Positions 54,236 to 63,060 of a DNA stretch of 64,000 nucleotides are shown one piece after another. Under the pieces are notes generated by a model. That model had not been told where the DNA came from. It saw nothing but the letters and a program-made list of their open reading frames with translations, and searched no databases. This DNA comes from Paeniglutamicibacter gangotriensis Lz1y (GTDB taxonomy: Bacteria > Actinomycetota > Actinomycetes > Actinomycetales > Micrococcaceae), in assembly GCF_000348945.1 (NCBI RefSeq), contig NZ_AOCK01000001.1, positions 248,001 through 312,000 on the forward strand. The letters are read 5' to 3'. Numbering within the stretch: position 1 is the first letter of the stretch; every line of letters begins with the position of its first letter. The position numbers were made by a program, and so were the translations under genes.

Positions 54236-54333
54236 GCGCAACAACCCCGCCACGGTGCGCTGCGTGGAGTCAAGCCGGGGACAGGTGAGAAAGCCAACGC
54301 GCGCGCTCACGCGGAACCATCGGCATCGACGCA

Positions 54334-54339
54334 TAAGCT
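54334..54339 (+). promoter_or_regulatory. -10 element, leaderless start
   Basis: TAAGCT precedes the ATG of the pentapeptide gene by 7 nt; no ribosome site is present. Confidence 0.35.
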
Positions 54340-54346
54340 ATTGCCC

Positions 54347-55003
54347 ATGCCTGCACCCGTGAAAGCTCCCCGCCTGCCCGTTTTCAAGGAGCCGGTCACC
54401 ACCGGATCGGGGGACCTGACGGGTCTGGAAGCCGACGGCCGTGCCGAGCGCCTGCTTTTTGTCTCCGACGACGCGGCCGGGGTGGACTTAGAGGACGCGG
54501 TCTTCACCGAATGCCACTTCCGTGCGGTGTCTCTGCAGGGGGCACCGATGACGCGGGTGACGTTCGGCGATTGCCTCATCGAAGAGGTCAACGCCCCGGT
54601 GCTCGAGGCCCCTGACTCCGGCTGGTGGAACACCGCGGTCATCGGCGGACGCATCGGCTCCGCGGAACTCTACGGTGCCACCTTCCGTTCGGTGCGCTTC
54701 GAGAGGGCCAAGCTCGGCTACCTGAACCTGCGCCGGGCGAAGATCAAGGACGTGGAATTTCGTGACGTGCACATCGAGGAACTTGATGTCGGGGGAGCGA
54801 ACCTGGAACGGGTCACCTTCATCGACTGCACCATCGACACCCTGGCGCTGAACGGGGCCAAGCTTAAGGACGTCGACCTGCGCGGGGCCCGGTTGCGCAC
54901 CCTCTCGGGGATCTCGGCACTCAAGGGCGCCACGGTGAGCTTCGAGCAGCTCCTGGACCTGGCCCCGATCCTGGCCAACGAACTGGGCCTGCGCGTCGAA
55001 TAG
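54347..55003 (+). CDS. pentapeptide-repeat protein
   Basis: A 218-residue protein whose centre and C-terminal half are built from five-residue repeats (A/x-N/x-L/F-x-x), for example GATFRSVRFERAKLGYLNLRR, GGANLERVTFIDCTIDTL and GAKLKDVDLRGARL. The fold is a right-handed quadrilateral beta-helix. Some members mimic DNA and protect gyrase, but this length and low repeat regularity do not show that. ATG at 54347 is preferred; TTG at 54341 is also in frame. Confidence 0.8.
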   Translation: MPAPVKAPRLPVFKEPVTTGSGDLTGLEADGRAERLLFVSDDAAGVDLEDAVFTECHFRAVSLQGAPMTRVTFGDCLIEEVNAPVLEAPDSGWWNTAVIGGRIGSAELYGATFRSVRFERAKLGYLNLRRAKIKDVEFRDVHIEELDVGGANLERVTFIDCTIDTLALNGAKLKDVDLRGARLRTLSGISALKGATVSFEQLLDLAPILANELGLRVE

Positions 55004-55059
55004 CACCCGCGGCGTCCGGCGGTACACCGGGCAGCGTTGAGATCGATAAGGTGGAAACC

Positions 55060-55824
55060 ATGCAGCAACCGCACCACCCTTACCCCTGGGCCCCAGCACC
55101 TCGCCGCCGGCAACCGGTCTTCGACCCCGGTCCGATGAAGCGCGGGGACGTGGTGGTGCTGGGCATCTACGTGGTGCTATTCATCTTCGGCGCCGCCGGG
55201 GCGCTGACCCTGCTGCCCGGGTTCGTCGAGGCGTTCAAGGATGCCGAGTCCGCGCAGTTCGGGGTGAACCTGATCATGTACGTGGTGGTCTTCACCGGCG
55301 CGATGATCATGGGCTTCGAGGCGCTGCGCACCTCCTTCGCCACCTTCACCTACTATCCATGGGTCAAATATCTGATGATCCCCGGTGGCTGGCTGGGCTC
55401 GCTGATCATCAGCGCGATCGTGCTGGTTTCCTTGGGGGACCCGGTCAAGAGCGAGAATCAGCTGGCCATCGAGGGGATGACCCAGTCGGTACCGTTTCTG
55501 ACGATGTTTGTGGTCACCGCGATCATGGGCCCGTTCGTGGAGGAATATATCTTCCGCCACCTGCTCATCGGCAAGCTCAGCCGCCGGCTCAATGTGTGGC
55601 TCTGCGTGGCGATCTCGGTGGTGCTGTTCACCGGGCTGCACTTTGTGGGGGCAGGCTCCTTCGACGTGACCAGTGCGGTCCCCTATACGATGCTGGGCAT
55701 CGTGATGTCGGTGGCCTATGTACTCACCGGAAAATCGCTGGCCTACTCCTATGTGTTCCACGTGTTCAACAACGCCGTGGCGCTGAGCCTCAGCTACACG
55801 GTGCTGCCGCTGATCCAGCAATAG
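55060..55824 (+). CDS. CPBP-family intramembrane metalloprotease
   Basis: A 254-residue membrane protein of the CPBP (Abi) family. The motif EExxxR (EEYIFRHLLIGKL, about 160), a histidine in FTGLHFVG (about 193) and HVFNNAVALSL (about 233) are the three catalytic motifs. About seven helices are visible. ATG at 55060 has AAGGTGG 5-6 nt upstream. Related proteases process prenylated or signalling peptides and some give bacteriocin immunity; no such peptide gene is seen nearby. Confidence 0.85.
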   Translation: MQQPHHPYPWAPAPRRRQPVFDPGPMKRGDVVVLGIYVVLFIFGAAGALTLLPGFVEAFKDAESAQFGVNLIMYVVVFTGAMIMGFEALRTSFATFTYYPWVKYLMIPGGWLGSLIISAIVLVSLGDPVKSENQLAIEGMTQSVPFLTMFVVTAIMGPFVEEYIFRHLLIGKLSRRLNVWLCVAISVVLFTGLHFVGAGSFDVTSAVPYTMLGIVMSVAYVLTGKSLAYSYVFHVFNNAVALSLSYTVLPLIQQ

Positions 55825-55910
55825 CAGCGGCAGGGCTCCCGGCGCCACGTCCCGCACCGAGCCCCAGTCGGCGATACCCTATCTACATCACGAAGGAAGC
55901 ACGAGCACCA

Positions 55911-57152
55911 GTGAGTACCGATCCCGGCCCGGGGAACCCGTGGCACGGACATCTCCGCGGCAGCACCGGCTACCGCCGGATGATCCTGGCGCTCTTTGCC
56001 GCAGGGGTGGCTACCTTCTCCCAGCTCTACTCGGTCCAAGGTGTGCTGCCGGAACTGGCCCGCGACCTGGCGGTCACCGAGGCCGATGCGGCGCTGGCGG
56101 TCTCCGCGGCGACCCTGGGCCTGGCGACCTCGGTGCTGTTCTGGTCATTGATGGCCGATCGGATGGGGCGCCTGCGCACGATGACGATCGCCGTGCTGGC
56201 AGCGGTGGTGCTGGGCCTGGTGGTCCCGTTCTCCCCGGGATTCGAATGGTTGTTGGTGTTGCGCTTCATCGAGGGCCTGGCCTTGGGTGGGATCCCGGCC
56301 GTCGCGCTGGCCTACCTCTCCGAGGAGATCTCCGCGCTGCATTCGGCCGTGGCAGCAGGCACCTACATTTCCGGGACCACGCTGGGCGGGCTGGCCGGGC
56401 GGTTGGTCGCCGGGCCGCTGAGCGAGTTTGTTTCCTGGCGGGTGGGCACCTTGGTGGTTTCGGTGCTGGCCGCGATTGCCGCGGGTGTGTTCATCGCCCT
56501 GGCTCCGAAGCCGCGCGGTTTCACCCCGGTGCCCTGGCGCAGTCCGCACCGCATCCCCCTGTGGAAAAAGCTGTGGATGAACCTGCGCAAGGGTCCGTTG
56601 CTGGTGCTGTACGCGCAGGGTTTTTTGCTTATGGGCGGCTTCGTGGCGGTCTACAACTACCTGGGGTTCCGGCTTGAAGGTCCCCCGTTCCTGATCCCGG
56701 CCTCGCTGGCGTCGCTGGTGTTCATCGCCTACCTCTCCGGGACCTGGTCCTCCCGAACATCCGGGGCGATGGTGGCGCGCTTCGGCCGGCTTCCGGTGCT
56801 GTTGAGTTCCACCGGGTTGATGGCCGCGGGACTAGTGGTGACATTGGCCGATTTCCTGCCGGCGGTGATTGTTGGGCTGCTGGTGTTCACCGCCGGGTTC
56901 TTTGCCGCGCATTCGGTGGCCAGCGGCTGGATCCCGTTGCTGGGTGTCGGCGGCCGGGCGCAGGCTGCCAGCCTGTACAACCTGGCCTACTATTCTGGGT
57001 CTTCGCTCTTTGGTTGGGTCATCGGTCTAGCGTTTAATGCCGCGGATTGGCCCGGTCTGGTGCTGGCCGTGGCCGCGCTGCTGGTGGTAGCCGCCGCGCT
57101 GGCACTGGCGGGGCTGCGCCAGCGCCGCCCCGCTGGTGATGGATCAGAGTAG
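55911..57152 (+). CDS. MFS transporter (YnfM/AraJ type)
   Basis: A 413-residue, 12-helix MFS protein. LFWSLMADRMGRLRTMTIAV between helices 2 and 3 is motif A, and IEGLALGGIPAVALAYLSEE is like motif B of this group. The GTG at 55911 is the start that opens just before the conserved helix 1 (MILALFAAGVATFSQLYSVQ). Substrate unknown. Its 3' end overlaps the convergent winged-helix gene by 9 nt. Confidence 0.87.
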   Translation: MSTDPGPGNPWHGHLRGSTGYRRMILALFAAGVATFSQLYSVQGVLPELARDLAVTEADAALAVSAATLGLATSVLFWSLMADRMGRLRTMTIAVLAAVVLGLVVPFSPGFEWLLVLRFIEGLALGGIPAVALAYLSEEISALHSAVAAGTYISGTTLGGLAGRLVAGPLSEFVSWRVGTLVVSVLAAIAAGVFIALAPKPRGFTPVPWRSPHRIPLWKKLWMNLRKGPLLVLYAQGFLLMGGFVAVYNYLGFRLEGPPFLIPASLASLVFIAYLSGTWSSRTSGAMVARFGRLPVLLSSTGLMAAGLVVTLADFLPAVIVGLLVFTAGFFAAHSVASGWIPLLGVGGRAQAASLYNLAYYSGSSLFGWVIGLAFNAADWPGLVLAVAALLVVAAALALAGLRQRRPAGDGSE

Positions 57153-57428
57153 CTCCAGGAGCTGCTTTTTATAGGCCTCGAAGGCCGCGACGCCGGTGGC
57201 GGTGATGCCCACATAGGTCGCGGGGCTCCTGCCTTCGATGAGTTTCTGTACCGTGATGTACCCGGCGTCTTCGAGCTTGCGCAGGTGCGTGGAGAGGTTC
57301 CCTGCGGTCATGCCCAGGATTTCGCGCAACTTCGGGAAGGCAATGGATTCGTGCAACCCCAGGGTATTCAGGGCCGACATGGCCCGCAGCCTGGCGTCGG
57401 CGTGGATCACCGGATCAAGCTCTGCCAT
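57144..57428 (-). CDS. small winged-helix transcriptional regulator
   Basis: A 94-residue winged-helix protein: LGLHESIAFPKLREILGMTAGNLSTHLRKLEDAGYITVQKLIEGRSPATYVGITATGVAAFEAY. This is the single-domain DUF/HTH_27-type MarR-like fold common beside small membrane proteins in actinobacteria. Its ATG is 2 nt after the membrane protein stop, so the two are one operon. It is the likely binder of the CAAAC-N2-GTTTG sites upstream. Confidence 0.88.
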   Translation of the reverse strand: MAELDPVIHADARLRAMSALNTLGLHESIAFPKLREILGMTAGNLSTHLRKLEDAGYITVQKLIEGRSPATYVGITATGVAAFEAYKKQLLELL

Positions 57429-57430
57429 GG

Positions 57431-58156
57431 CTACTTCACCGTCCCGGAGGATTCGCGGCGGCGCAGCACGAGCATCGTGATGCCTGCAGCCACGAAGAGG
57501 ATCGGGCCGCCGATGGCGAAGATCGAAATGAAGGCCGAGGCCCCGGCGATGAGTCCCGCGGCGTTGAGCACGGTGAAACAGACACCCAGCAGGAACATCG
57601 AGCGGTCGCCGAAGATCGCCGCACCGGCCATGTACATGATGCCCACCACCAGGATGGCCACGGAGTTGATCAGCCAGCCGGTGACCAGCAGGTGCTCATC
57701 GGCCAGCAGCCGGGAGATGACGATGGAGAACAGTGCGACGATCAGGAAGCCGCCCATCCAGCTCATCCCGTAGGCCATGCCGGCGAACGTGGAGTCCCCG
57801 CGGATCTGGGAGCTGGAGCGGATGCCGGCCACCGCGGTGTAGGTGATGGCGGCGAGCAGGATCACTGCACCAATGACCAGTGCGGTGCCGTAGGCCAGTG
57901 GCAGCCAGCCGAAGGCCGCGCCATGCAGCAGGCCGTAGCCCAGCAGGTAGGCGGCGGCCCAGACGAAGTAGATCACCGCGGTGTTTGGTTCGATGGAGGC
58001 GCGGGTGGTGGCCGCGGCCTGGTTCAGCGAGGCCAGGGCAGCTCGGGGGTCGAGTGCCGGTTCTTCGGTGGGTGACTGGTTAGTGTTCCTGGCGGCCGTC
58101 CTTCGGTGGATGGTGGCGGTGTGCCGTGTGACAAACCGTGATGCATCTGCAAACAA
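57431..58156 (-). CDS. membrane protein (about six helices) with uncertain start
   Basis: Up to 241 residues. The body, from about ALDPRAALASLNQA, has six hydrophobic helices (NTAVIYFVWAAAYLLGYGLL, LALVIGAVILLAAITYTAV-like, GGFLIVALFSIVISRLL and more). The only common start codon in frame is TTG at 58156, but this lies inside an operator and probably upstream of the transcription start, so the true start may be a non-standard codon further in. The gene is cotranscribed with the winged-helix regulator. Function unknown. Confidence 0.7.
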   Translation of the reverse strand: MFADASRFVTRHTATIHRRTAARNTNQSPTEEPALDPRAALASLNQAAATTRASIEPNTAVIYFVWAAAYLLGYGLLHGAAFGWLPLAYGTALVIGAVILLAAITYTAVAGIRSSSQIRGDSTFAGMAYGMSWMGGFLIVALFSIVISRLLADEHLLVTGWLINSVAILVVGIMYMAGAAIFGDRSMFLLGVCFTVLNAAGLIAGASAFISIFAIGGPILFVAAGITMLVLRRRESSGTVK

Positions 58157-58184
58157 GTTTGTAACGCAAACCAGTTTGTGTCAA
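58150..58184 (-). promoter_or_regulatory. tandem CAAAC-N2-GTTTG operators with a -35 box
   Basis: CAAACAAGTTTG (58150-58161) and CAAACCAGTTTG (58167-58178) are two palindromes 17 bp apart, centre to centre. On the minus strand TTGACA (58179-58184) directly precedes them, so they fill the promoter spacer and -10 region. This is a strong sign of autorepression by the downstream winged-helix protein. Confidence 0.7.
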
Positions 58185-58232
58185 GAGTGTTGGAGAAAAA
58201 ATCTCCGACACCCGGCGCTACCGGGGCCCCGG

Positions 58233-58238
58233 TAGTCT
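58233..58238 (+). promoter_or_regulatory. -10 element, leaderless start
   Basis: TAGTCT ends 6 nt before the MATE GTG codon. A GGAG overlapping this interval is too close (2 nt) to serve as a ribosome site. Confidence 0.45.
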
Positions 58239-58244
58239 GGAGAG

Positions 58245-59600
58245 GTGAAAGAAACCGCCAAAAACCAGGTCACGGCCCCCGATTCCGCGCGCGGGTTGGG
58301 ACGCACCATCCTGGCGTTGGCAATTCCCGCCCTCGGCGCGCTCATTGCAGAGCCGCTCTTCCTGCTGGCCGATATGGCCATCATCGGCCACCTAGGCATC
58401 AACGAGCTGGCCGGGGCCGGCCTGGGCACCACGGTTCTGCAGACCGCCGTGGGACTGATGGTCTTCCTGGCCTACTCCACCACCCCCGCGGTGGCCCGGG
58501 CCATCGGGGCCGGGAACATGGGCCGGGCCATGGCCGCGGGGCGTGACGGGATCTGGCTCGCCGTCGGGCTGGGCATCATTCTGGCGCTGGGCGGCTACTT
58601 CGGCGCCGGGGCGCTGGCCGGTGCCATGGGGGCCACCGGGGAGGTCCGTGAGTTCGCGGTGGACTACATTCAATATTCGACCTTCGGCATCCCCGCGATG
58701 CTGCTGGTGCTCGCCGCCACCGGGGTGCTGCGCGGCATGCAGGACACCAAAACCCCGCTGTACGTAGCCGGAATCGGCTTCGCCGCGAATATTGCCCTGA
58801 ACTTCATCCTGGTCTACCCACTGGGGATGTCCGTTGCCGGCGCGGCACTGGGCACCTCGATCGCGCAATGGGGGATGGCGGCGGTGTACCTGTGGATGCT
58901 GGTGCCACGGATCCGGGCCGCCGGGCAGTCCCTGGCTCCGCACCCTCGCGGCGTGCTGAGCACCGGGCAGGTTGGCTCCTGGCTGATGCTGCGCACCTTG
59001 TCCCTGCGCCTGGCCCTGCTGGCCACGGTCTGGGTCGCCACCGGGCAGGGCGCCCTGACGCTGGCCGCCCACCAGTTGGTGTTCACCATCTTCACGTTCA
59101 TGGCCTTTGCGCTCGACGCCCTGGCCATCGCCGCGCAGGCGCTGATCGGCAAGGAGCTGGGCGCGGGGAACGCCGGCCAGGTTAACCGGCTCACCCGGAC
59201 CATGTCGCGTTGGGGTGTGTACTTCGGGCTGGCTACCGGCGCGCTGCTGGCGATCATCGCACCGTTTGTCGGCGCGCTGTTTACCACCGATGAATCGGTG
59301 CGTTCGGCCACCATGGTCGGGGTATGGATCCTTGCCGCATCCCAGCCCATCTGCGGACTGGTATTTGTGCTCGACGGGGTGCTGATCGGGGCAGGGGACG
59401 CGCGTTACCTGGCCGTGGCGGGCATGCTCAACCTGCTGGCCTACCTGCCGATGCTCTTCATCGTCACGCTCTTCGAGCACAGCGGGGTCTCGGCCGTCAG
59501 CTGGATCTGGGTGGCCTTCGGGCTGGGCTTCATGCTGGCTCGCGCCGCAACCTTGTCTTGGCGGGTGCGAAACGACAAATGGATGCTCCTAGGCGCCTAG
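58245..59600 (+). CDS. MATE-family efflux transporter (DinF-like)
   Basis: A 451-residue, 12-helix MATE protein. Features are IPALGALIAEPLFLLADMAIIGHLG at helix 1, GVLRGMQDTKTPLYVAGIGF near residue 165, and a second repeat starting near FTIFTFMAFALDALAIAAQALIG around residue 280. It resembles DinF/NorM-type drug or metabolite exporters driven by Na+ or H+. It is divergent from the winged-helix/membrane protein operon, whose operators might also affect it. Confidence 0.88.
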   Translation: MKETAKNQVTAPDSARGLGRTILALAIPALGALIAEPLFLLADMAIIGHLGINELAGAGLGTTVLQTAVGLMVFLAYSTTPAVARAIGAGNMGRAMAAGRDGIWLAVGLGIILALGGYFGAGALAGAMGATGEVREFAVDYIQYSTFGIPAMLLVLAATGVLRGMQDTKTPLYVAGIGFAANIALNFILVYPLGMSVAGAALGTSIAQWGMAAVYLWMLVPRIRAAGQSLAPHPRGVLSTGQVGSWLMLRTLSLRLALLATVWVATGQGALTLAAHQLVFTIFTFMAFALDALAIAAQALIGKELGAGNAGQVNRLTRTMSRWGVYFGLATGALLAIIAPFVGALFTTDESVRSATMVGVWILAASQPICGLVFVLDGVLIGAGDARYLAVAGMLNLLAYLPMLFIVTLFEHSGVSAVSWIWVAFGLGFMLARAATLSWRVRNDKWMLLGA

Positions 59601-59609
59601 GTAGAGCCG

Positions 59610-60269
59610 CTAGGCCCAGAGGCTGCCGGGATCGGTGAACTGCTGGGCCATGGCCGTGCGGATCGAACGCAGGTGCGTGGCCATGGCATCGTTCGCCGAC
59701 CGAGCATCGCCCGCCGCGATGGCAGCATAGATCGCTTCGTGTTCCTTGAGCTCGGTGGGAACGCCCATGTAGGACTGCAGCCCCGGGAGCACGTGGTGGG
59801 CGCGTGCCGTCTCATCGAAGCAGCGGTGCAGCGATTCGGCGAGCCTGGTGTTGCGTGAGGCGTCCGCGATTCCTTGATGGAACCGTTGGGCAGCGTCCAT
59901 GGCGGCCAGTGGATCGCGCTCGGAGAGCTCCGCTTGGGTGTCCAGGAGCCCGCGCAGGTCGCCCAGGAGTTGCTGTGGCAGGAATCCGGCGGCGGCCGCG
60001 GCCGCGTGCGGTTCGAGCAGCATGCGCAGATCAAGAGTTTCCTGCACGTCATTCAGGCTCATGGTGCGCACCAGATAGCCCTTCTTCGGCAGCACCGTGA
60101 GCAATCCCTGGCTGGTCAGCAGGCGCAGCGCCTCACGGATCGGGGTCTTGGATACGGAGTATTCCTGCGCCAAGCGCGGCTCGACGACGATGCTGCCCGG
60201 GGCGAGCTGCCCGGTGAGTATGGCCTCGCGCAGCTTCACGACCATGCGATCGGTGAGCGATCCACTCAT
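59610..60269 (-). CDS. GntR-family (FadR-type) regulator
   Basis: About 219 residues. The N-terminal winged helix-turn-helix has REAILTGQLAPGSIVVEPRLA and SVSKTPIREALRLLTSQGLL; the C-terminal FCD domain has RFHQGIADASRNTRLAESLH with metal-site histidines. ATG at 60269 follows GAGGAG by 7 nt; the ATG at 60275 would be only 1 nt after that site. It is divergent from a MHS transporter and LldD-like oxidase, which it probably controls. Confidence 0.88.
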   Translation of the reverse strand: MSGSLTDRMVVKLREAILTGQLAPGSIVVEPRLAQEYSVSKTPIREALRLLTSQGLLTVLPKKGYLVRTMSLNDVQETLDLRMLLEPHAAAAAAGFLPQQLLGDLRGLLDTQAELSERDPLAAMDAAQRFHQGIADASRNTRLAESLHRCFDETARAHHVLPGLQSYMGVPTELKEHEAIYAAIAAGDARSANDAMATHLRSIRTAMAQQFTDPGSLWA

Positions 60270-60336
60270 CGTCATACTCCTCGGTGCGGGTATCCGTCGG
60301 CGTCATATTGGCCTTGGTGTGTTCTCAGCCCTTGTA

Positions 60337-60368
60337 AAAGATACTACCTGCCTGTTAGAAATATCTTT
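60337..60368 (+). promoter_or_regulatory. inverted repeat between GntR and MHS transporter genes
   Basis: AAAGATA (60337-60343) and TATCTTT (60362-60368) form an inverted repeat with an 18-bp centre that includes CTACCTG and CAGGTAT. It is AT-rich against a GC-rich background and may be the GntR operator. Confidence 0.4.
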
Positions 60369-60408
60369 CAGGTATTTTTTCATGTAGGTGAACGCAGGAG
60401 TCTCGACG

Positions 60409-61743
60409 ATGACCAACCAACCCGGGCTGCGCGCCGAGGAACGGCCCGCCGAGGCCCAGCGTCTCACCCCGGCCGGGCGCCGCGCACTTTTCGCCGCGGT
60501 GCTGGGGACCGTGATCGAGTGGTACGACTACGCCCTCTTCGGGGCTGCGGCAGGATTGGTCATCGCCCCGCTCTTCTTCTCCGAATCAGTGGCCTCCGCC
60601 GCCTCCCTGATGGCGTTCGCGACCTTCGCGGTCGGCTTCGTGGCACGACCGCTGGGCGGGGTCATCGTCGGACATATCGGCGATAAATACGGTCGCCGAC
60701 CGGCCATGATGCTCACCATTATCCTGATGGGCGTGGCCACCGTGGGCGTGGGGCTGCTGCCCACCAGTGCCGCGATCGGCGCCGCAGCGCCGCTATTACT
60801 TGTCATCCTGCGGTTGCTGCAGGGCTTTGGTGCCGGTGCCGAGCTGGCCGGGGCCATGACCCTGGTGGCCGAGTTCGCCCCGCCGAAACGGCGCGGCTTC
60901 TACACCTCATTGGTGCTTTCCACCCCGCCGGCCGGCATCGCCCTGGCCACCTTCGCGTTCTTCGCCGTCTCCGCCCTGGGCACCGAGGTGCTGCTGGGCT
61001 GGGCTTGGCGTCTCCCGTTCCTGGTCTCGGCGGTGCTCTTCGTGCTAGCGCTGTACATCCGTAACCGGCTCGAAGAGACCCCCGAGTACTCCGCGGCCAT
61101 CGCCACGGCAGCGGCCGAACGCACCAAGACCCGCGCCCCGCTGCGCGACGTATTGGCCAGGGACTGGCGCCAGGTGCTGATCGGGTTCTTTTCGATCACC
61201 GGTCACAACGCCATGAACTACATTCTGGCCGTGTACGCGCTGAGTCTGATGACCTCCCCACTGGTGGGCCTGGCCAAGCCCGACGCCCTGCTGGCCGTCA
61301 CCCTGGGCTCACTGGTCTCCGTCGCACTGACCCCGGTGGGTGGATGGCTCTCGGACAGATTCGGGGCGCCGAAGGTGCTGCTCGCCGGATCTCTCATGGG
61401 CGCGGCCCTGGCCTACCCGATATTCGGGCTGCTGACCGCCGGTAGCTTCGCTTTGGCCTTCACCGCGATCGCGCTGGGCTACGGGCTGGTCATCCCTGCC
61501 ACCAGTGGCGCGCAGGGAGCATTCCTCACCAACCTCTTCCCGCCGCAGCGTCGGCTCAGCGGCATCGGGGTGGCCCGCGAAACCAACGGTGCCTTGGTGG
61601 CTGGCCTCAGCCCGCTGATTGCCGCAGCACTGGTCACCGCCGCCGATGGCAAGACCCATCTGGCCGCTGGCTACCTGCTGGCCTGCTGCCTCTCCTCGGC
61701 GATTGCCGTGCTGCTCTCGATGCGCGTTCCCTCCAACACCTGA
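60409..61743 (+). CDS. MHS-family MFS transporter
   Basis: A 444-residue, 12-helix transporter. GTVIEWYDYALFG near residue 35 is the hallmark of the metabolite:H+ symporter family (proline, betaine, alpha-ketoglutarate, shikimate carriers). HIGDKYGRRPAMMLTI and RLLQGFGAGAELAGA are the other motifs. ATG at 60409 follows AGGAG by 8 nt. It precedes an LldD-like gene, so its substrate may be a hydroxy acid such as lactate. Confidence 0.88.
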   Translation: MTNQPGLRAEERPAEAQRLTPAGRRALFAAVLGTVIEWYDYALFGAAAGLVIAPLFFSESVASAASLMAFATFAVGFVARPLGGVIVGHIGDKYGRRPAMMLTIILMGVATVGVGLLPTSAAIGAAAPLLLVILRLLQGFGAGAELAGAMTLVAEFAPPKRRGFYTSLVLSTPPAGIALATFAFFAVSALGTEVLLGWAWRLPFLVSAVLFVLALYIRNRLEETPEYSAAIATAAAERTKTRAPLRDVLARDWRQVLIGFFSITGHNAMNYILAVYALSLMTSPLVGLAKPDALLAVTLGSLVSVALTPVGGWLSDRFGAPKVLLAGSLMGAALAYPIFGLLTAGSFALAFTAIALGYGLVIPATSGAQGAFLTNLFPPQRRLSGIGVARETNGALVAGLSPLIAAALVTAADGKTHLAAGYLLACCLSSAIAVLLSMRVPSNT

Positions 61744-61805
61744 GCCGGCCTCCGCGTCGAACCCCCTCTCCACCTCATGACCCACAGAAAGCCGGAACAT
61801 CACCC

Positions 61806-63026
61806 ATGAAACGTCGCCTGCCGCAGATTTCCGAACTCCGCTCGCTGATGAAGTTCGAGGCCCCATCCCTGGACCGGCGCGCAGCGCGCCTGGCCAAGGC
61901 CGCCGACGTTTGGGACCTGCGGGCCATCGCCAAGCGGCGCACCCCCACCCCGGCCTTCGACTACGTGGACGGCGCCGCGCAGCGCGAACTCACGACCCGT
62001 CGCGCCCGCGAGGTCTTCGACTCGGTGGAGCTGATCCCGCGGATCCTGCACGGCACCGCCGAACCGGACCTCAGCACCGCCATCGCCGGGGAAGCCTCCG
62101 CATTGCCCTTCGGCATCGCCCCGACCGGGTTCACCCGCTTTATGCACGCCGAGGGGGAGACCGGGGCCGTGCGCGCAGCGGCCGCCGCCGGCATCCCGTT
62201 CTCGCTGTCCACCATGGGCACCCGGTCCTTGGAGGAAGTAGCAGCAGCGGCCCCGGAGTCCCGGCGCTGGTTCCAGCTCTACCTGTGGAAGGACCGCGAG
62301 AAATCCCGTGCACTGCTGCAGCGCGCCGCAGCAGCGGGCTATGACACCTTGTTGGTCACCGTCGACACCCCGGTGGCCGGACAGCGCCTGCGCGATGTGC
62401 GCAACGGCATGGTCATCCCGCCCAAACTGAACTTCAAGACGGTGCTGGACGCCTCCTACCGCCCCGAATGGTGGTTCAACTTCCTGACCACCGATTCGCT
62501 GAAGTTCGCTTCGCTGTCCAACAGCGCCACAGATCTGCCCACGCTGATCAACTCGATGTTCGACCCGACGCTCTCCTTCGCGGACTTGGAGTGGATCCGC
62601 TCCATCTGGGACGGGCAGCTCTTTGTCAAGGGCGTGCTCACCGCCCAGGACGCGCGCAAGTCCATCGATGCAGGGGCCGACGGTCTGGTGGTCTCCAACC
62701 ACGGCGGACGCCAGTTGGACCGCGCACCGGTCTCCTTCGAAGCGCTCGCCGAGGTGCGTGCCGAGGTGGGCGATCAGGTTGAGCTGATCATGGACTCGGG
62801 CATCATGTCCGGGGCGGACATTGTCGCCGCGCTCTGTGCCGGTGCGGACTTCGTTCTGATCGGACGGGCCTACCTCTACGGCCTGATGGCCGGAGGCGAG
62901 CAGGGCGTGGAGCGGGTCATCGAGCTGTTGGCCGAAGAAATCAGGGTCAACATGCAGTTGATGGGTGCCGCGACGATCGCGGACCTGGGCCCGGAACTGA
63001 TCCGCCGGCGGCCCGGGGGCGAATAG
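61806..63026 (+). CDS. lldD: FMN-dependent alpha-hydroxy-acid dehydrogenase (LldD-like)
   Basis: A 406-residue member of the FMN alpha-hydroxy-acid oxidase family. PTPAFDYVDGAAQRELTTRRA at the N-terminus, LPFGIAPTGFTR near 100, DTLLVTVDTPVAGQRLRDVRNG near 180, and the signature SNHGGRQLDRAP near 298 with the catalytic His and Arg are present. It would oxidise L-lactate (or another L-hydroxy acid) to the keto acid. It follows the MHS transporter by 62 nt, giving an uptake-and-oxidation unit under the GntR regulator. Confidence 0.9.
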   Translation: MKRRLPQISELRSLMKFEAPSLDRRAARLAKAADVWDLRAIAKRRTPTPAFDYVDGAAQRELTTRRAREVFDSVELIPRILHGTAEPDLSTAIAGEASALPFGIAPTGFTRFMHAEGETGAVRAAAAAGIPFSLSTMGTRSLEEVAAAAPESRRWFQLYLWKDREKSRALLQRAAAAGYDTLLVTVDTPVAGQRLRDVRNGMVIPPKLNFKTVLDASYRPEWWFNFLTTDSLKFASLSNSATDLPTLINSMFDPTLSFADLEWIRSIWDGQLFVKGVLTAQDARKSIDAGADGLVVSNHGGRQLDRAPVSFEALAEVRAEVGDQVELIMDSGIMSGADIVAALCAGADFVLIGRAYLYGLMAGGEQGVERVIELLAEEIRVNMQLMGAATIADLGPELIRRRPGGE

Positions 63027-63047
63027 GGGCGCATGGCTCGGTGCCGG

Positions 63048-63053
63048 TAGACT
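63048..63053 (+). promoter_or_regulatory. -10 element, leaderless start
   Basis: TAGACT lies 7 nt before the GTG of the next gene, so transcription would begin at or within one base of the start codon. Confidence 0.5.
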
Positions 63054-63060
63054 GGCGGGC

